This document shows, one piece after another, positions 49,456-63,232 of a DNA stretch of 64,000 bases (its first letter is position 1; every line of letters begins with the position of its first letter). Made by a program: the position numbers and the translations under genes. The stretch is taken from positions 1 to 64,000 of the forward strand of contig NZ_LAVA02000023.1 of NCBI RefSeq assembly GCF_000974985.2, in the 5' to 3' direction. Below the pieces are notes generated by a model. That model was given only the letters and a program-made list of their open reading frames with translations. It searched no databases and was not told the DNA's origin. Source of the DNA: Streptomyces mangrovisoli. Lineage in GTDB: Bacteria; Actinomycetota; Actinomycetes; Streptomycetales; Streptomycetaceae.

Positions 49456-49919
49456 CCCTTGCCCACCGTGATGCCGTTGTCCTTGCACCAGGTGCGGACG
49501 TCGGCGAGGTCCTGCTTGCGCTGCCGCAGGGTCGCCGGGAGCTTCTTGCGGAAGTCCAGCCGGTCCTGGAGGTAGGTGGCGACCGCGTCGTGGCCGGCCT
49601 GCTTGGCGTTGTCGACGCGGGCCTGGAGCCGGGCGACCGAACCGCGGGTGCCGGCGCCCGCGTCGAGCCGGGTCAGCGCCCGGTCGATCCGCTTCTCGAT
49701 GCGCGGCACCCGCTTGCACAGGGCGGTGGAGCCGTCGCCGGTGGGGGCGGGGGCGGGCGAGCTGTCCGCCAGCGCGGTGCCGGTCGTGGTGCCCGTGAGG
49801 ACGGCCGTCAGCGCGAGCCCGGCCAGCAGGGTGCGCCGACGGCGCCGTACGACCGCCGTACGCACCGAAGCGCGCGGCGCCATGGGTGTGGACGTGCGGG
49901 TGGACCTGTCCGTGGACAT
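49452..49919 (-). CDS. Secreted helical protein following a two-component system
   Basis: 155 residues from the ATG of MSTDRSTRTSTPM. An Arg-rich N-terminus and hydrophobic stretch (RRRRTLLAGLALTAVLTG) end in TALADSS, a likely signal-peptidase site near residue 52. The mature part is helical and basic (RIEKRIDRALTRLDAG, DRLDFRKKLPATLRQRKQDL) with Cys near its start (LCKRV) and near the end (TWCKD) that may form a disulphide. The form recalls small periplasmic helper proteins such as Spy/CpxP that tune a sensor kinase. That comparison is inference. It lies 59 bp after the kinase gene and overlaps the lipoprotein start. Confidence 0.72.
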   Translation of the reverse strand: MSTDRSTRTSTPMAPRASVRTAVVRRRRRTLLAGLALTAVLTGTTTGTALADSSPAPAPTGDGSTALCKRVPRIEKRIDRALTRLDAGAGTRGSVARLQARVDNAKQAGHDAVATYLQDRLDFRKKLPATLRQRKQDLADVRTWCKDNGITVGKG

Positions 49920-49978
49920 GCGGGTTCCCCTCTTCCGGTCTGCCGGGCGGCCGTCGTCCGCCCGGTTCGTGACGGAGG

Positions 49979-51442
49979 CTAGGAACCGTCTTTGGGGAAA
50001 CTCTGTGACCGGTTCGTCCGGACTGTGCCGGTGAGCCAGTCGCGGCGGCCGGGCAGTGCGCCGCCGTCCGAGGGCAGCCGTACCTCGAACCGGGCCCCGC
50101 CGCCCGGGGCGTCGAGCACGGTCACCGCGCCGCGGTGCATCGCGGCCTGCTGGGCCACCAGCGTCAGTCCGAGGCCGGAGCCCGCGCTGTCGGGGCCGCG
50201 CCGGAACCGCTCGAAGACCCGCTCGCGTTCGGCGGGCGGCACCCCGGGGCCGTGGTCGTCCACCCGGACCACGGCCTGCCCGTCCGCCCCGCACACGGTC
50301 ACCTCGACCGTCGCGGCCCCGCGCGCGTCCCGGCCGTGGGCCAGCGCGTTGCCGATCAGGTTGTCGCAGAGCAGTCTCAGGCCCGCGTCCCAGCCGTGCA
50401 CGGTGAGCCCGGCGGGCGCCTCCAGGGTGATCCGGGCGTCCGGGGCGCGGCGCCGGGCGTCGGCCACCGCGGCGCCCGCGATCTCGCCCAGGTCGGCCGT
50501 GCGGAAGGCGTCGGCCTCCACGAGGTCGCCGCGGCCGAGTTCGCGCAGCATCACCAGCAGGCCGAGCAGCCGGGCGTGTTCGCGGCGCAGGTCGTCGAGG
50601 ACCTCGGCGCGGTCGGGCTCGGCGAGGTGCGGGTGGGCGGTGAGGATGTCGACGTTGGTGCCGATGCTCATCAGCGGGGTGCGCAGTTCGTGCGCGGCCG
50701 CGGCGGAGAAGGAGCGGGCGGTCTGGAGCGCCTCGGCGGTGCGGGCGGCCTGCTCGTCGTAGCGGGCGAGGACGGTGCGCAGGGTGGCGGCGAGTTCGTC
50801 GACCTCGGTGACGCCGGTGGGCTCGTGCGGCAGGCGGGCCGTGCTGGTGCGCGGGTCGAGTCCCGCGGCGCGCCGGGTGAGCCGGCCGAGGGGGCGGGTG
50901 GCGCCCCGGGCCAGGCCCCAGGCGAGCAGCCCGGACAGCGGGGCGGCGAGCAGCGCGGTGCGCACCACACGGCGCCGTACCACCAGGAGTTGGGTGCGGT
51001 CGGCGGTGTCGGGGGCGAAGACCCACAGCGTGCCGGAGAAGCGGGCGCCGTCGAGCGGACGGGCCAGGGCGCGCCAGTTCCGGCCGCCGGAGCGCACGGT
51101 GACCGGCCCCGCGGCGGCCTTGGGCAGGGTGACGGAGGCGCCGGGCTGGGGGCCGCCGCTGAAGACGGTGCCGTCCGCTCCCACGACGCGCACGCCGACG
51201 TCGAGGGCGGCGCTGAACAGCCGCCGTTCCCTGGTGTCGGTGGCCTTGGGGCGGGCGCCGGCGGAGGCGCGCAGCAGGGCGCGGGCGTCGGGTGCCACGG
51301 CGGTCGCGCGGGCCCGCAGATGGTCGTCCCCGGCGCCGCGCAGATCGCGGGCGACGAGCTGGAGCAGCAGCCAGCCGCAGGCCAGCACGAGCAGCGGTAC
51401 GGCGCAGCCGACGGCGAGTCCGATACGGGTGGAGAGCCTCAC
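49979..51442 (-). CDS. Sensor histidine kinase, HisKA/HAMP type
   Basis: 487 residues from the GTG at 51442. Two transmembrane helices: about 7-30 (IGLAVGCAVPLLVLACGWLLL) and about 165-185 (TALLAAPLSGLLAWGLAR). HAMP about 185-240; HisKA with phosphoacceptor in FSAAAAHELRTPL; HATPase with NLIGNALAHG, DHGPGVPP and GSGLGLTLVAQQ. The start overlaps the regulator stop by GTGA. Extracytoplasmic region about 31-164 is the sensor. S. coelicolor has a chiSR pair beside its chiC; I cannot confirm from sequence alone that this is the same pair. Confidence 0.9.
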   Translation of the reverse strand: MRLSTRIGLAVGCAVPLLVLACGWLLLQLVARDLRGAGDDHLRARATAVAPDARALLRASAGARPKATDTRERRLFSAALDVGVRVVGADGTVFSGGPQPGASVTLPKAAAGPVTVRSGGRNWRALARPLDGARFSGTLWVFAPDTADRTQLLVVRRRVVRTALLAAPLSGLLAWGLARGATRPLGRLTRRAAGLDPRTSTARLPHEPTGVTEVDELAATLRTVLARYDEQAARTAEALQTARSFSAAAAHELRTPLMSIGTNVDILTAHPHLAEPDRAEVLDDLRREHARLLGLLVMLRELGRGDLVEADAFRTADLGEIAGAAVADARRRAPDARITLEAPAGLTVHGWDAGLRLLCDNLIGNALAHGRDARGAATVEVTVCGADGQAVVRVDDHGPGVPPAERERVFERFRRGPDSAGSGLGLTLVAQQAAMHRGAVTVLDAPGGGARFEVRLPSDGGALPGRRDWLTGTVRTNRSQSFPKDGS

Positions 51443-52137
51443 GGGGTGTCCCGCAGGACGAATCCGACGCCGCGCACGGTGTGCACCAGCCGGGGGCGGC
51501 CGTCGGCCTCCAGCTTGCGGCGCAGATAGCTGACGAAGGTGTCGACGGCGTCGCTGCGCACGTCGAAGTCGTAGCCCCAGACCCGTTCGAGGAGCTGGTC
51601 GCGGGTGAGGACGAGCCCGGCGTTGCGGGCGAGCACCTCCAGGAGTTCGAACTCGCGGCGGGTCAGCTCCAGCGGGTGCCCGTCGCGCTCGGCGGTGCGG
51701 GCGGCGGGGTCGACGACCAGTCCGGCCACCCGCAGCGGCGCGCCGGTCACGGCCGGGGGGCGGCGGCGCAGCAGGGCGCGCAGCCGGAGCACCAGTTCCT
51801 GGAGGGCGAACGGCTTGACCAGGTAGTCGTCGCCGCCCGCCTGGAGCCCGGCGATGCGGTCGGCGGTCTCGTCGAGCGCGGAGAGCATGAGCACGGGCAG
51901 GTCGCGGCCGTCGTCGCGGAGCCGGGTGCAGACCTCGATGCCGCTCATGCCGGGCATCGACACGTCGAGCACGAGGACGTCGGGCGGGGTGTCGCGGACC
52001 GCGGTGAGCGCGTCGGCGCCGCTGCCGACGGCGCGCACGGCGAACCCGCTCAGCCTGAGGCCCCGTTCCAGGGAGCGGCGGATGGCCGCGTCGTCGTCGA
52101 CGACCAGCACGGAGCCCGGGTGCGCCGTCTCGGTCAT
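51439..52137 (-). CDS. OmpR/PhoB-family response regulator
   Basis: 232 residues. Receiver domain about 10-120 with VVDDDAAIRR, phospho-Asp in VLVLDVSMPGMSG, and Lys in YLVKPF. Winged-helix trans_reg_C domain about 135-230 with LELTRREFELLEVLARNAG, VWGYDFDVRSDAVDTFVSYLRRKLE and VRGVGFVLRD. First gene of the regulator, kinase, helical protein, lipoprotein set, divergent from the chitinase gene across 250 bp, so it may control that promoter. Confidence 0.92.
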   Translation of the reverse strand: MTETAHPGSVLVVDDDAAIRRSLERGLRLSGFAVRAVGSGADALTAVRDTPPDVLVLDVSMPGMSGIEVCTRLRDDGRDLPVLMLSALDETADRIAGLQAGGDDYLVKPFALQELVLRLRALLRRRPPAVTGAPLRVAGLVVDPAARTAERDGHPLELTRREFELLEVLARNAGLVLTRDQLLERVWGYDFDVRSDAVDTFVSYLRRKLEADGRPRLVHTVRGVGFVLRDTP

Positions 52138-52279
52138 GCGTCCCTCCTCACCGTCCGGCCGGGCCGGAACCGTCCGGACAGGGTAAGGCCCCCGCTCGAA
52201 CGGGTGGACGGCAGCGTAAAGATCGACTCAAGTCGCTTGTGTTACGCGCAAGTTGACCTTGGGGACATTCAAGTCGGTA

Positions 52280-52322
52280 GTGGTCCAGACCTATTGACCC
52301 GTGGTCCAGACCTTTCTATTCT
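52280..52322 (+). promoter_or_regulatory. Chitinase promoter with twin 13-bp direct repeats (DasR-like)
   Basis: GTGGTCCAGACCT occurs at 52280-52292 and again at 52301-52313, a 21-bp spacing. Between and after them are TTGACC (52294-52299), a 17-bp spacer and TATTCT (52317-52322), a good promoter, so the repeats flank and overlap the -35/-10 region. Twin 12-bp repeats like these are established features of Streptomyces chitinase promoters and resemble the DasR site (ACTGGTCTAGACCACT type). Confidence 0.85.
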
Positions 52323-52387
52323 CCTCGGCACTGGGGCGTGAAGGCTCAGTCATGCCCCCACACCAAACACCCCCGAGGAGGCGCAGC

Positions 52388-54211
<1,824 letters not shown>

Positions 54212-54235
54212 TCCACACACCGCCACCCCCCACAG

Positions 54236-54268
54236 CCGCCGCGGCGGGACCCCGGTCCCCCGCGGCGG
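54236..54268 (+). terminator. Hairpin terminator after the chitinase gene
   Basis: CCGCCGCGG at 54236-54244 pairs with CCGCGGCGG at 54260-54268, extended inward with a one-base bulge. It lies 25 bp past the chitinase stop. Confidence 0.6.
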
Positions 54269-54306
54269 TGGCATTCCCAGAGACGCCCTCACCGATGCGC
54301 CCCGCC

Positions 54307-54388
54307 AGGGGCGCGGGGAACTGCGCGATCAAGCCCCACGCACCCGCGGAATGTCCAGCGCCCTGAAGGGGCGCGGGGAACTGCGCGA
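54307..54388. repeat. Two right-facing intergenic palindromic elements
   Basis: Copies at 54307-54328 and 54367-54388, each followed by the same flank (CCCCACGCACCCGCGGA), so the repeat unit here is about 45 bp and includes the flank. They lie between the chitinase terminator and the convergent DUF2550 gene. Confidence 0.88.
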
Positions 54389-54484
54389 AGAGGCCCCACG
54401 CACCCGCGGACGACCACGCACATGCGGCAGCACGCCCGAGCCGACGGGCAGCCGGGGTCAGACAGTCAGCCAAGCGGCAAGCGC

Positions 54485-54937
54485 CTACGCGACATTCACC
54501 CGCTGGCCGGGAGGCGCCGCCTCCAGCCACGCCAGAAAGCCCGTGAGGGCATCCTCACTCATCGCCAGCTCCAGCCGCGTCCCCCGGTGGGCACACGCCA
54601 GGATCACCGCGTCCGACAGCAGCGCCAGCTCCTCCTCGCCCTCCGGGACGCGCCGCCCCGCCACCTCGATCGCGGAACGCTCCAGCGTGCGGCGCGGACG
54701 GTAGGCGTAGGAGAAGACGCGGTACCACTCGATGCGGTCGCCGCTGTACCGGGCCACCCCGTAGCTCCAGCCCTTGCCGTCGGTGTCCGGTTTCTCCGGC
54801 ACGTCCCAGCGCAGCGAGCAGTCGAAGGTGCCTCCGGAGCGCTGGATCAGCCGGCGGCGGGCCCCGAAGACGAACAGCCCGACCACCACCAGGGCCACCA
54901 CGATTCCGCACACAGTCAGAGCGAGGACCATCGACAC
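54485..54937 (-). CDS. DUF2550 protein
   Basis: 150 residues from the GTG at 54937, with GAGGAGG upstream. One N-terminal transmembrane helix (MVLALTVCGIVVALVVVGLFVFGARR), then a soluble domain with FDCSLRWDVPE, GWSYGVARYSGDRIEWYRVFSY and LERSAIEVAGRRVPEGEEELALLSDAVIL. DUF2550 genes sit after the atp operon in many Streptomyces. Function unknown. It follows the ATP synthase operon, separated by its terminator. Confidence 0.88.
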   Translation of the reverse strand: MSMVLALTVCGIVVALVVVGLFVFGARRRLIQRSGGTFDCSLRWDVPEKPDTDGKGWSYGVARYSGDRIEWYRVFSYAYRPRRTLERSAIEVAGRRVPEGEEELALLSDAVILACAHRGTRLELAMSEDALTGFLAWLEAAPPGQRVNVA

Positions 54938-54999
54938 CGACCTCCTCGTCTCCTAGGTACCTGAAACAGGTAACGGAACGGAAAAAACATCCATATCTG

Positions 55000-55049
55000 C
55001 CTCAGCCGCGGTCGGCTCCGGATCACTCCGGTGCCGGCCGCGGCTGAGG
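55000..55049 (-). terminator. Intrinsic terminator of the atp operon
   Basis: CCTCAGCCGCGG at 55000-55011 pairs with CCGCGGCTGAGG at 55038-55049 and the stem extends five more pairs inward. On the minus strand, a six-T run follows at about 54982-54987, 12-17 bases past the stem. This is a rare near-classical terminator in this window. Confidence 0.85.
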
Positions 55050-55072
55050 TACTTCAGCTCACGCGAGCGGTG

Positions 55073-55447
55073 TCAGTGCGACGCCGCCGCACGCAGTCGT
55101 ACGTCCGCGCGGCGCTCGGCCGACGCGTCGGCGTCCGACTTCGCGCGCTCCAGCGCGCGCTCGGCACGCTGGATGTCGATCTCGTCGGACAGCTCGGCGA
55201 TCTCGGCCAGCAGCGACAGCTTGTCGTCCGCGAACGAGATGAAACCGCCGTGCACGGCGGCGACGACCGTCCCGCCGTCGTTCGTGCGGATCGTCACCGG
55301 GCCCGACTCCAGCACACCGAGCAGCGGCTGGTGACCGGGCATGACGCCGATGTCGCCGGACGTGGTGCGCGCGACGACCAGGGTGGCCTCGCCGGACCAG
55401 ACCTCTCGGTCGGCCGCGACCAGCGCGACGTGCAGCTCAGCAGCCAA
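55073..55447 (-). CDS. atpC: ATP synthase epsilon subunit
   Basis: 124 residues. F1 sector stalk subunit that couples rotation and inhibits ATP hydrolysis. N-terminal beta barrel (LHVALVAADREVWSGEATLVV, GDIGVMPGHQPLLGVLESGPV, HGGFISFADDKLSLLAEIAE) and a C-terminal helical hairpin (IDIQRAERALERAKSDA). Last gene of the operon, with its terminator at 55000. A 111-bp gap separates it from atpD. Confidence 0.96.
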   Translation of the reverse strand: MAAELHVALVAADREVWSGEATLVVARTTSGDIGVMPGHQPLLGVLESGPVTIRTNDGGTVVAAVHGGFISFADDKLSLLAEIAELSDEIDIQRAERALERAKSDADASAERRADVRLRAAASH

Positions 55448-55558
55448 GGGTGGCTCCTCGGGTCACCACCCGGCGGTTGTGCCGGGTGTTGGTTACAAGT
55501 CTAGTGGGCGAACGAAGGGGGGCGGGACGCGCCCGCCCCCCTCACGCGAGCACGATGC

Positions 55559-57909
<2,351 letters not shown>

Positions 57910-57930
57910 GAGTCAGGTCCCTTCCCTACG

Positions 57931-59520
57931 TCACTTGGCCGAGGCCGGGGCGTCCTCGCCGAGAAGCTTGCCGTCCGAGGTCTCGAACTGCTTCTTGAAG
58001 GCGGCGATGCCGTCGGCGATGGCGGTGAGAGTGTCGTCCGACATCTTGCCGCCCTCCTTGATGGAGGTCATGAGGCCCTGCTCCGAGCGGTGCAGGTACT
58101 CCAGGAGCTCCTTCTCGAAGCGGCGGATGTCGGCCACCGGGACGTCGTCCATCTTGCCGGTGGTACCGGCCCACACGGAGACGACCTGGTCGGCGGTCGG
58201 CATCGGCTGGTACTGAGCCTGCTTGAGCAGCTCGACCAGACGCTGACCGCGCTCCAGCTGCGACTTCGACGCCGCGTCCAGGTCGGAACCGAAGGCGGCG
58301 AACGCCTCCAGCTCGCGGTACTGGGCGAGGTCCAGACGCAGACGGCCGGAGACCTGCTTCATCGCCTTGTGCTGCGCGGAACCGCCGACTCGGGAGACGG
58401 AGATACCGACGTTCAGCGCGGGGCGCTGACCGGCGTTGAAGAGGTCCGACTCCAGGAAGCACTGGCCGTCGGTGATGGAGATGACGTTGGTCGGGATGAA
58501 CGCGGAGACGTCGTTGGCCTTCGTCTCGACGATCGGCAGACCCGTCATCGAACCGGCGCCCAGCTCGTCCGAGAGCTTCGCGCAGCGCTCCAGCAGACGG
58601 GAGTGCAGGTAGAAGACGTCACCCGGGTAGGCCTCGCGGCCCGGCGGGCGGCGCAGCAGCAGGGACACGGCGCGGTAGGCGTCGGCCTGCTTCGAGAGGT
58701 CGTCGAAGATGATGAGGACGTGCTTGCCCTCGTACATCCACTGCTGGCCGATGGCCGAACCGGTGTACGGCGCCAGGTACTTGAAGCCGGCCGGGTCGGA
58801 CGCCGGGGCGGCGACGATGGTCGTGTACTCCAGCGCGCCGGCCTCTTCCAGGGCGCCACGCACGGAGGCGATGGTCGAGCCCTTCTGGCCGATGGCGACG
58901 TAGACGCAGCGGACCTGCTTCTTCGGGTCGCCCGAGCGCCAGTTGTCGCGCTGGTTGATGATCGTGTCGACGGCCAGGGCGGTCTTGCCGGTCTGACGGT
59001 CACCGATGATCAGCTGACGCTGGCCACGGCCGATCGGGGTCATCGCGTCGACGGCCTTGTAGCCGGTCTCCATCGGCTCGTGCACCGACTTACGGGCCAT
59101 GACGCCCGGGGCCTGCAGCTCCAGGGCGCGGCGGCCGCTGGTCTCGATCTCGCCGAGGCCGTCGATCGGGTTGCCGAGCGGGTCGACGACGCGGCCGAGG
59201 TAGCCCTCGCCGACCGCGACGGAGAGGACCTCACCGGTGCGCTGCACCGGCTGACCCTCCTCGATGCCGCTGAACTCACCGAGGACGATGGCGCCGATCT
59301 CGCGCTCTTCCAGGTTCAGCGCGAGGCCGAGGGTGCCGTCCTCGAACTTCAGCAGTTCGTTGGCCATGGCCGAGGGCAGGCCCTCGACCTTCGCGATGCC
59401 GTCGCCGGCAAGGGTGACCGTACCGACCTCCTCGCGCGAGGCCGCGTCCGGCTTGTACGACTGGACAAAGTTCTCCAGCGCGTCCCGGATCTCCTCCGGC
59501 CGGATCGTGAGCTCCGCCAT
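57931..59520 (-). CDS. atpA: ATP synthase alpha subunit
   Basis: 529 residues from [11 protein letters not shown] at 59520; in-frame upstream sequence is not needed. Non-catalytic nucleotide-binding F1 subunit. P-loop [13 protein letters not shown] at about residue 172, regulatory Arg region in [12 protein letters not shown], and [13 protein letters not shown] 144-nt spacer precedes it, unusual in this otherwise tight operon; see findings. Ends [11 protein letters not shown]. Confidence 0.98.
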   Translation of the reverse strand: MAELTIRPEEIRDALENFVQSYKPDAASREEVGTVTLAGDGIAKVEGLPSAMANELLKFEDGTLGLALNLEEREIGAIVLGEFSGIEEGQPVQRTGEVLSVAVGEGYLGRVVDPLGNPIDGLGEIETSGRRALELQAPGVMARKSVHEPMETGYKAVDAMTPIGRGQRQLIIGDRQTGKTALAVDTIINQRDNWRSGDPKKQVRCVYVAIGQKGSTIASVRGALEEAGALEYTTIVAAPASDPAGFKYLAPYTGSAIGQQWMYEGKHVLIIFDDLSKQADAYRAVSLLLRRPPGREAYPGDVFYLHSRLLERCAKLSDELGAGSMTGLPIVETKANDVSAFIPTNVISITDGQCFLESDLFNAGQRPALNVGISVSRVGGSAQHKAMKQVSGRLRLDLAQYRELEAFAAFGSDLDAASKSQLERGQRLVELLKQAQYQPMPTADQVVSVWAGTTGKMDDVPVADIRRFEKELLEYLHRSEQGLMTSIKEGGKMSDDTLTAIADGIAAFKKQFETSDGKLLGEDAPASAK

Positions 59521-59664
59521 CTGGGTTCCCTGCTCTCCTTGTTGGGCCCGAAGTTTCACTTGGGGGGTATTCCACGAGTCGGGACTCCCCCCAAAGAGAG
59601 GTGAATCCTCTGTACGGCCCAACCAGGGCCGTCGTAAGTACGTACTGCTGTTGCTGCTGTGCTG

Positions 59665-60480
59665 CTAGCTCGCCATGCGGCGGGCGGCGTCGTCGATCCG
59701 GTCCGCGAGGGAGCCGTTGATGACCTCGTCACCGACCTGCACCCGCACACCGCCGACGACGTCGGGGTCCACGTCGAGGTTGAGGTGCATCCGGCGGCCG
59801 TAGAGCTTCGCGAGGGCGTCGCCCAGGCGCTGCTTCTGCTGGTCGCTCAGCGGCACCGCCGAGGTGACGACGGCGACGACGCGGTCCCGGCGCGCTGCGG
59901 CGAGCTTGGACAGGGACTCGAGTCCCGCTTCCAGGCTACGTCCACGCGGCGCGGTCACCAGGCGCGTCACCAGACGCTCCGTGGACACCGCGGCCCGGCC
60001 GCCGAGCAGGCGGTGCAGCAGCTCCACCTTGGCCGCGGCGGTCGCCTTGCGGTCGGTGAGCGCGGCGCGCAGCTCGGTGTTCGAGGAGACGATCCGCCCG
60101 AAGCGGAACAGCTCGTCCTCCACGTTGTCGAGCGTGCCGGCCTGCTGGGCGGCGGTCAGCTCGGCGGTGGCGGACAGCTCCTCGATCGAGTCGACCAGGT
60201 CGCGGGGCTGCGACCAGCGGGAGCGCACCATGCCGGACACCAGGTCGGCGGTCGGGCCGCCGACCTGGCCGCCGAGCAGACGCCCGGCGAGCTGGGCCTT
60301 GGCCTCACCGTCCTGCGCCGGGTCGGTGAGGACCCGACGCAGCGACACCTCGCGGTCGAGCAGCGCGGTGACGGCCGCCAGCTCGTCGGCGAGCTGCGCC
60401 GCGTCCACGGACGTGGTGTCCGTCAGCGCGTCGAGACGCTCGCGTGCGGCTGCCAGGGCCTCGCGGCTCGCTCCGTTCAT
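59665..60480 (-). CDS. atpH: ATP synthase delta subunit
   Basis: 271 residues, longer than the roughly 180 of E. coli, normal for Streptomyces where an N-terminal extension is present. The C-terminal part RLGDALAKLYGRRMHLNLDVDPDVVGGVRVQVGDEVINGSLADRIDDAARR is the conserved stator-binding end. Start overlaps atpF stop (ATGA). It joins F1 to the b-subunit stator. Confidence 0.96.
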   Translation of the reverse strand: MNGASREALAAARERLDALTDTTSVDAAQLADELAAVTALLDREVSLRRVLTDPAQDGEAKAQLAGRLLGGQVGGPTADLVSGMVRSRWSQPRDLVDSIEELSATAELTAAQQAGTLDNVEDELFRFGRIVSSNTELRAALTDRKATAAAKVELLHRLLGGRAAVSTERLVTRLVTAPRGRSLEAGLESLSKLAAARRDRVVAVVTSAVPLSDQQKQRLGDALAKLYGRRMHLNLDVDPDVVGGVRVQVGDEVINGSLADRIDDAARRMAS

Positions 60481-61025
60481 CGCGCGGCCTCGGCCTTCTC
60501 CTCGAGCTCGTCGAGGAAGCGGTCGATGACGCGGGACTGCCGGGCGTGGTCCTCGAGGGACTCGCCGACGAGCTTGCCGGCCAGTTCCGTGGCGAGCGAG
60601 CCGACGTCCTGACGCAGCGCGGACGCGGCGGCCTTGCGGTCGGCCTCGATCTGCGAGTGACCGGCGGTGACGATCTCCTCGCGCTGACGCTGGCCCTCGG
60701 CCCGCATCTCGGCGATGAGCGCGGCACCCTGCTCCTGCGCCTCCTGGCGCAGACGCGCGGCCTCGTGCCGGGCCTCGGCGAGCTGAGCCTTGTACTGCTC
60801 AAGGACGCTCTGAGCCTCGACCTTCATGGCCTCGGCCTCTTCGATGCCACCTTCGATCGCCGTGCGGCGCTCCTCCAGGACCTTGTTGATGGTCGGGAGC
60901 AGCTTCTTCCAGAAGAAGAAGAACACGATGGCGAAGGCGATGGCGCCGATGAGCAGCTCGGGGCCGGGCGGGACGAGGGGATTCTCCTTCTCCTCGGCCG
61001 CCAGCTGAACCAGGTTGGCGATCAC
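60477..61025 (-). CDS. atpF: ATP synthase b subunit
   Basis: 182 residues, GTG start. One transmembrane helix (LLIGAIAFAIVFFFFWKKLL, about 24-43) and a long charged stator coil (RRTAIEGGIEEAEAMKVEAQ). Peripheral stalk of the F0 sector. Follows atpE by 36 bp. A single b gene is present, as expected for a bacterial homodimer. Confidence 0.96.
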   Translation of the reverse strand: MIANLVQLAAEEKENPLVPPGPELLIGAIAFAIVFFFFWKKLLPTINKVLEERRTAIEGGIEEAEAMKVEAQSVLEQYKAQLAEARHEAARLRQEAQEQGAALIAEMRAEGQRQREEIVTAGHSQIEADRKAAASALRQDVGSLATELAGKLVGESLEDHARQSRVIDRFLDELEEKAEAAR

Positions 61026-61061
61026 ATCAGTGCCTTTCGTCTCTACGTGTCGGTGTGGGTA

Positions 61062-62196
<1,135 letters not shown>

Positions 62197-62421
62197 CACG
62201 GGCTCCTTCGGCGTGACGCATGGGTACGGCAACCTCGTTGTGTCGGCGCGGCGCGCAGCCGCGGATCGGCACCGGACTGGTGTTACGGATGTGAGGGCGG
62301 CTGGGGGGCTTCGAGCCTCGCGATCGAGCAGGCGTCAGCTCAGATGCCCGCGCCCACGATGCCGCAGTTGGCACCGGACGATAGCAGGAGATCCCCCGCT
62401 GCTTTATCCCGCCCCTACCCC

Positions 62422-62859
62422 TCACGACGGGGACCCTGACTTCTCGGGCATCTCGCTCTTCGACGAGTCCGGATCAATGTAGAAGATCTTGGACTTCATG
62501 TGCGCGCGGGCCTGTGAGGCCATCCACACGACGGTGGAGACCACGAGCGACAGCGCGAACGCCTTGGCGTTGAAGAGGGACGTGTCCTTGAAGAGGGCCA
62601 CGAAGATCATGAGCAGCAGGAGTTGGGCGACGTAGAGCATCAGCCCCATGCCCTGGAACAGCTGCGGGAGCGTTTTTGCCGTCCACTGCAGGACGTACAG
62701 GCCCAGCCCCATGAAGAGCACGGCGAGCACCGCCCCCACCGCCGCGCCGATGGCGCCCTTGCCCCCGGCGACCGCGGCGCTCACGGCGACGGCGACGGCG
62801 CCGACGGCCAACGAGGGCAGCGCGATCGGCACAAGGTTCCGGACGTCATTGGACGGCAT
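62422..62859 (-). CDS. atpI: ATP synthase I-like assembly protein
   Basis: 145 residues from MPSNDVRNLVPIALPS; the frame is open further but without protein character. About four hydrophobic segments (VGAVAVAVSAAVAGG; AAVGAVLAVLFMGLGLYVL; GMGLMLYVAQLLLLMIFVALF; ALSLVVSTVVWMASQ). AtpI-type proteins help assemble the c ring. First gene of atpIBEFHAGDC. A Rex-like operator lies about 130 bp upstream. Confidence 0.9.
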   Translation of the reverse strand: MPSNDVRNLVPIALPSLAVGAVAVAVSAAVAGGKGAIGAAVGAVLAVLFMGLGLYVLQWTAKTLPQLFQGMGLMLYVAQLLLLMIFVALFKDTSLFNAKAFALSLVVSTVVWMASQARAHMKSKIFYIDPDSSKSEMPEKSGSPS

Positions 62860-62985
62860 GGCGGCAACTCCGCTTTCGCAGGGGGGCAGGGGTGTCGTCA
62901 TGGACGAGCGTAGACCCGGTCCTAGGAGGGGTTCCTCGCGCCAAGGGACCGTCTCTCTACGGCCCTTCGGCTCCATCCCGGGTTC

Positions 62986-63003
62986 TCGTGAACGGTATCA
63001 CAA
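62986..63003 (-). promoter_or_regulatory. atpI: Rex-like operator upstream of the atp operon
   Basis: On the operon strand TTGTGATACCGTTCACGA, against the Streptomyces Rex consensus TTGTGAANNNNTTCACAA: eleven of the twelve outer half-site bases agree. It sits 127-144 bp before the atpI ATG in a 373-bp gap that otherwise shows no gene. Rex, the NADH/NAD sensor, represses respiratory genes when NADH is high; control of ATP synthase would fit. Confidence 0.6.
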
Positions 63004-63232
63004 ACTATTTGATGAGGTCTTTACCTGGTTGGTGTGCCAGCTGTCACACATGAGAGTGATGGCGCGCGTCTGGGCAAAAACCGTGCCGACTTGTCTGATA
63101 TTGGGGGTCTTTGCACCCCCACGTGTTGGCAACGCTTTAGTCAGATTCTTACCTTGGGCAAGTCACCGACAGGTCAGTGCCGGGTCAGCGCACGGTCAGC
63201 CAAGTCATCGGCGGGTCACGGGAGTCGGCGGC

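Noticed and set aside
52301..52387. N-terminal extension of the chitinase to 52301
   Set aside because: It would place the start codon inside the second direct repeat and the -10 box; the ATG at 52388 has GAGGAGG and a standard signal peptide.
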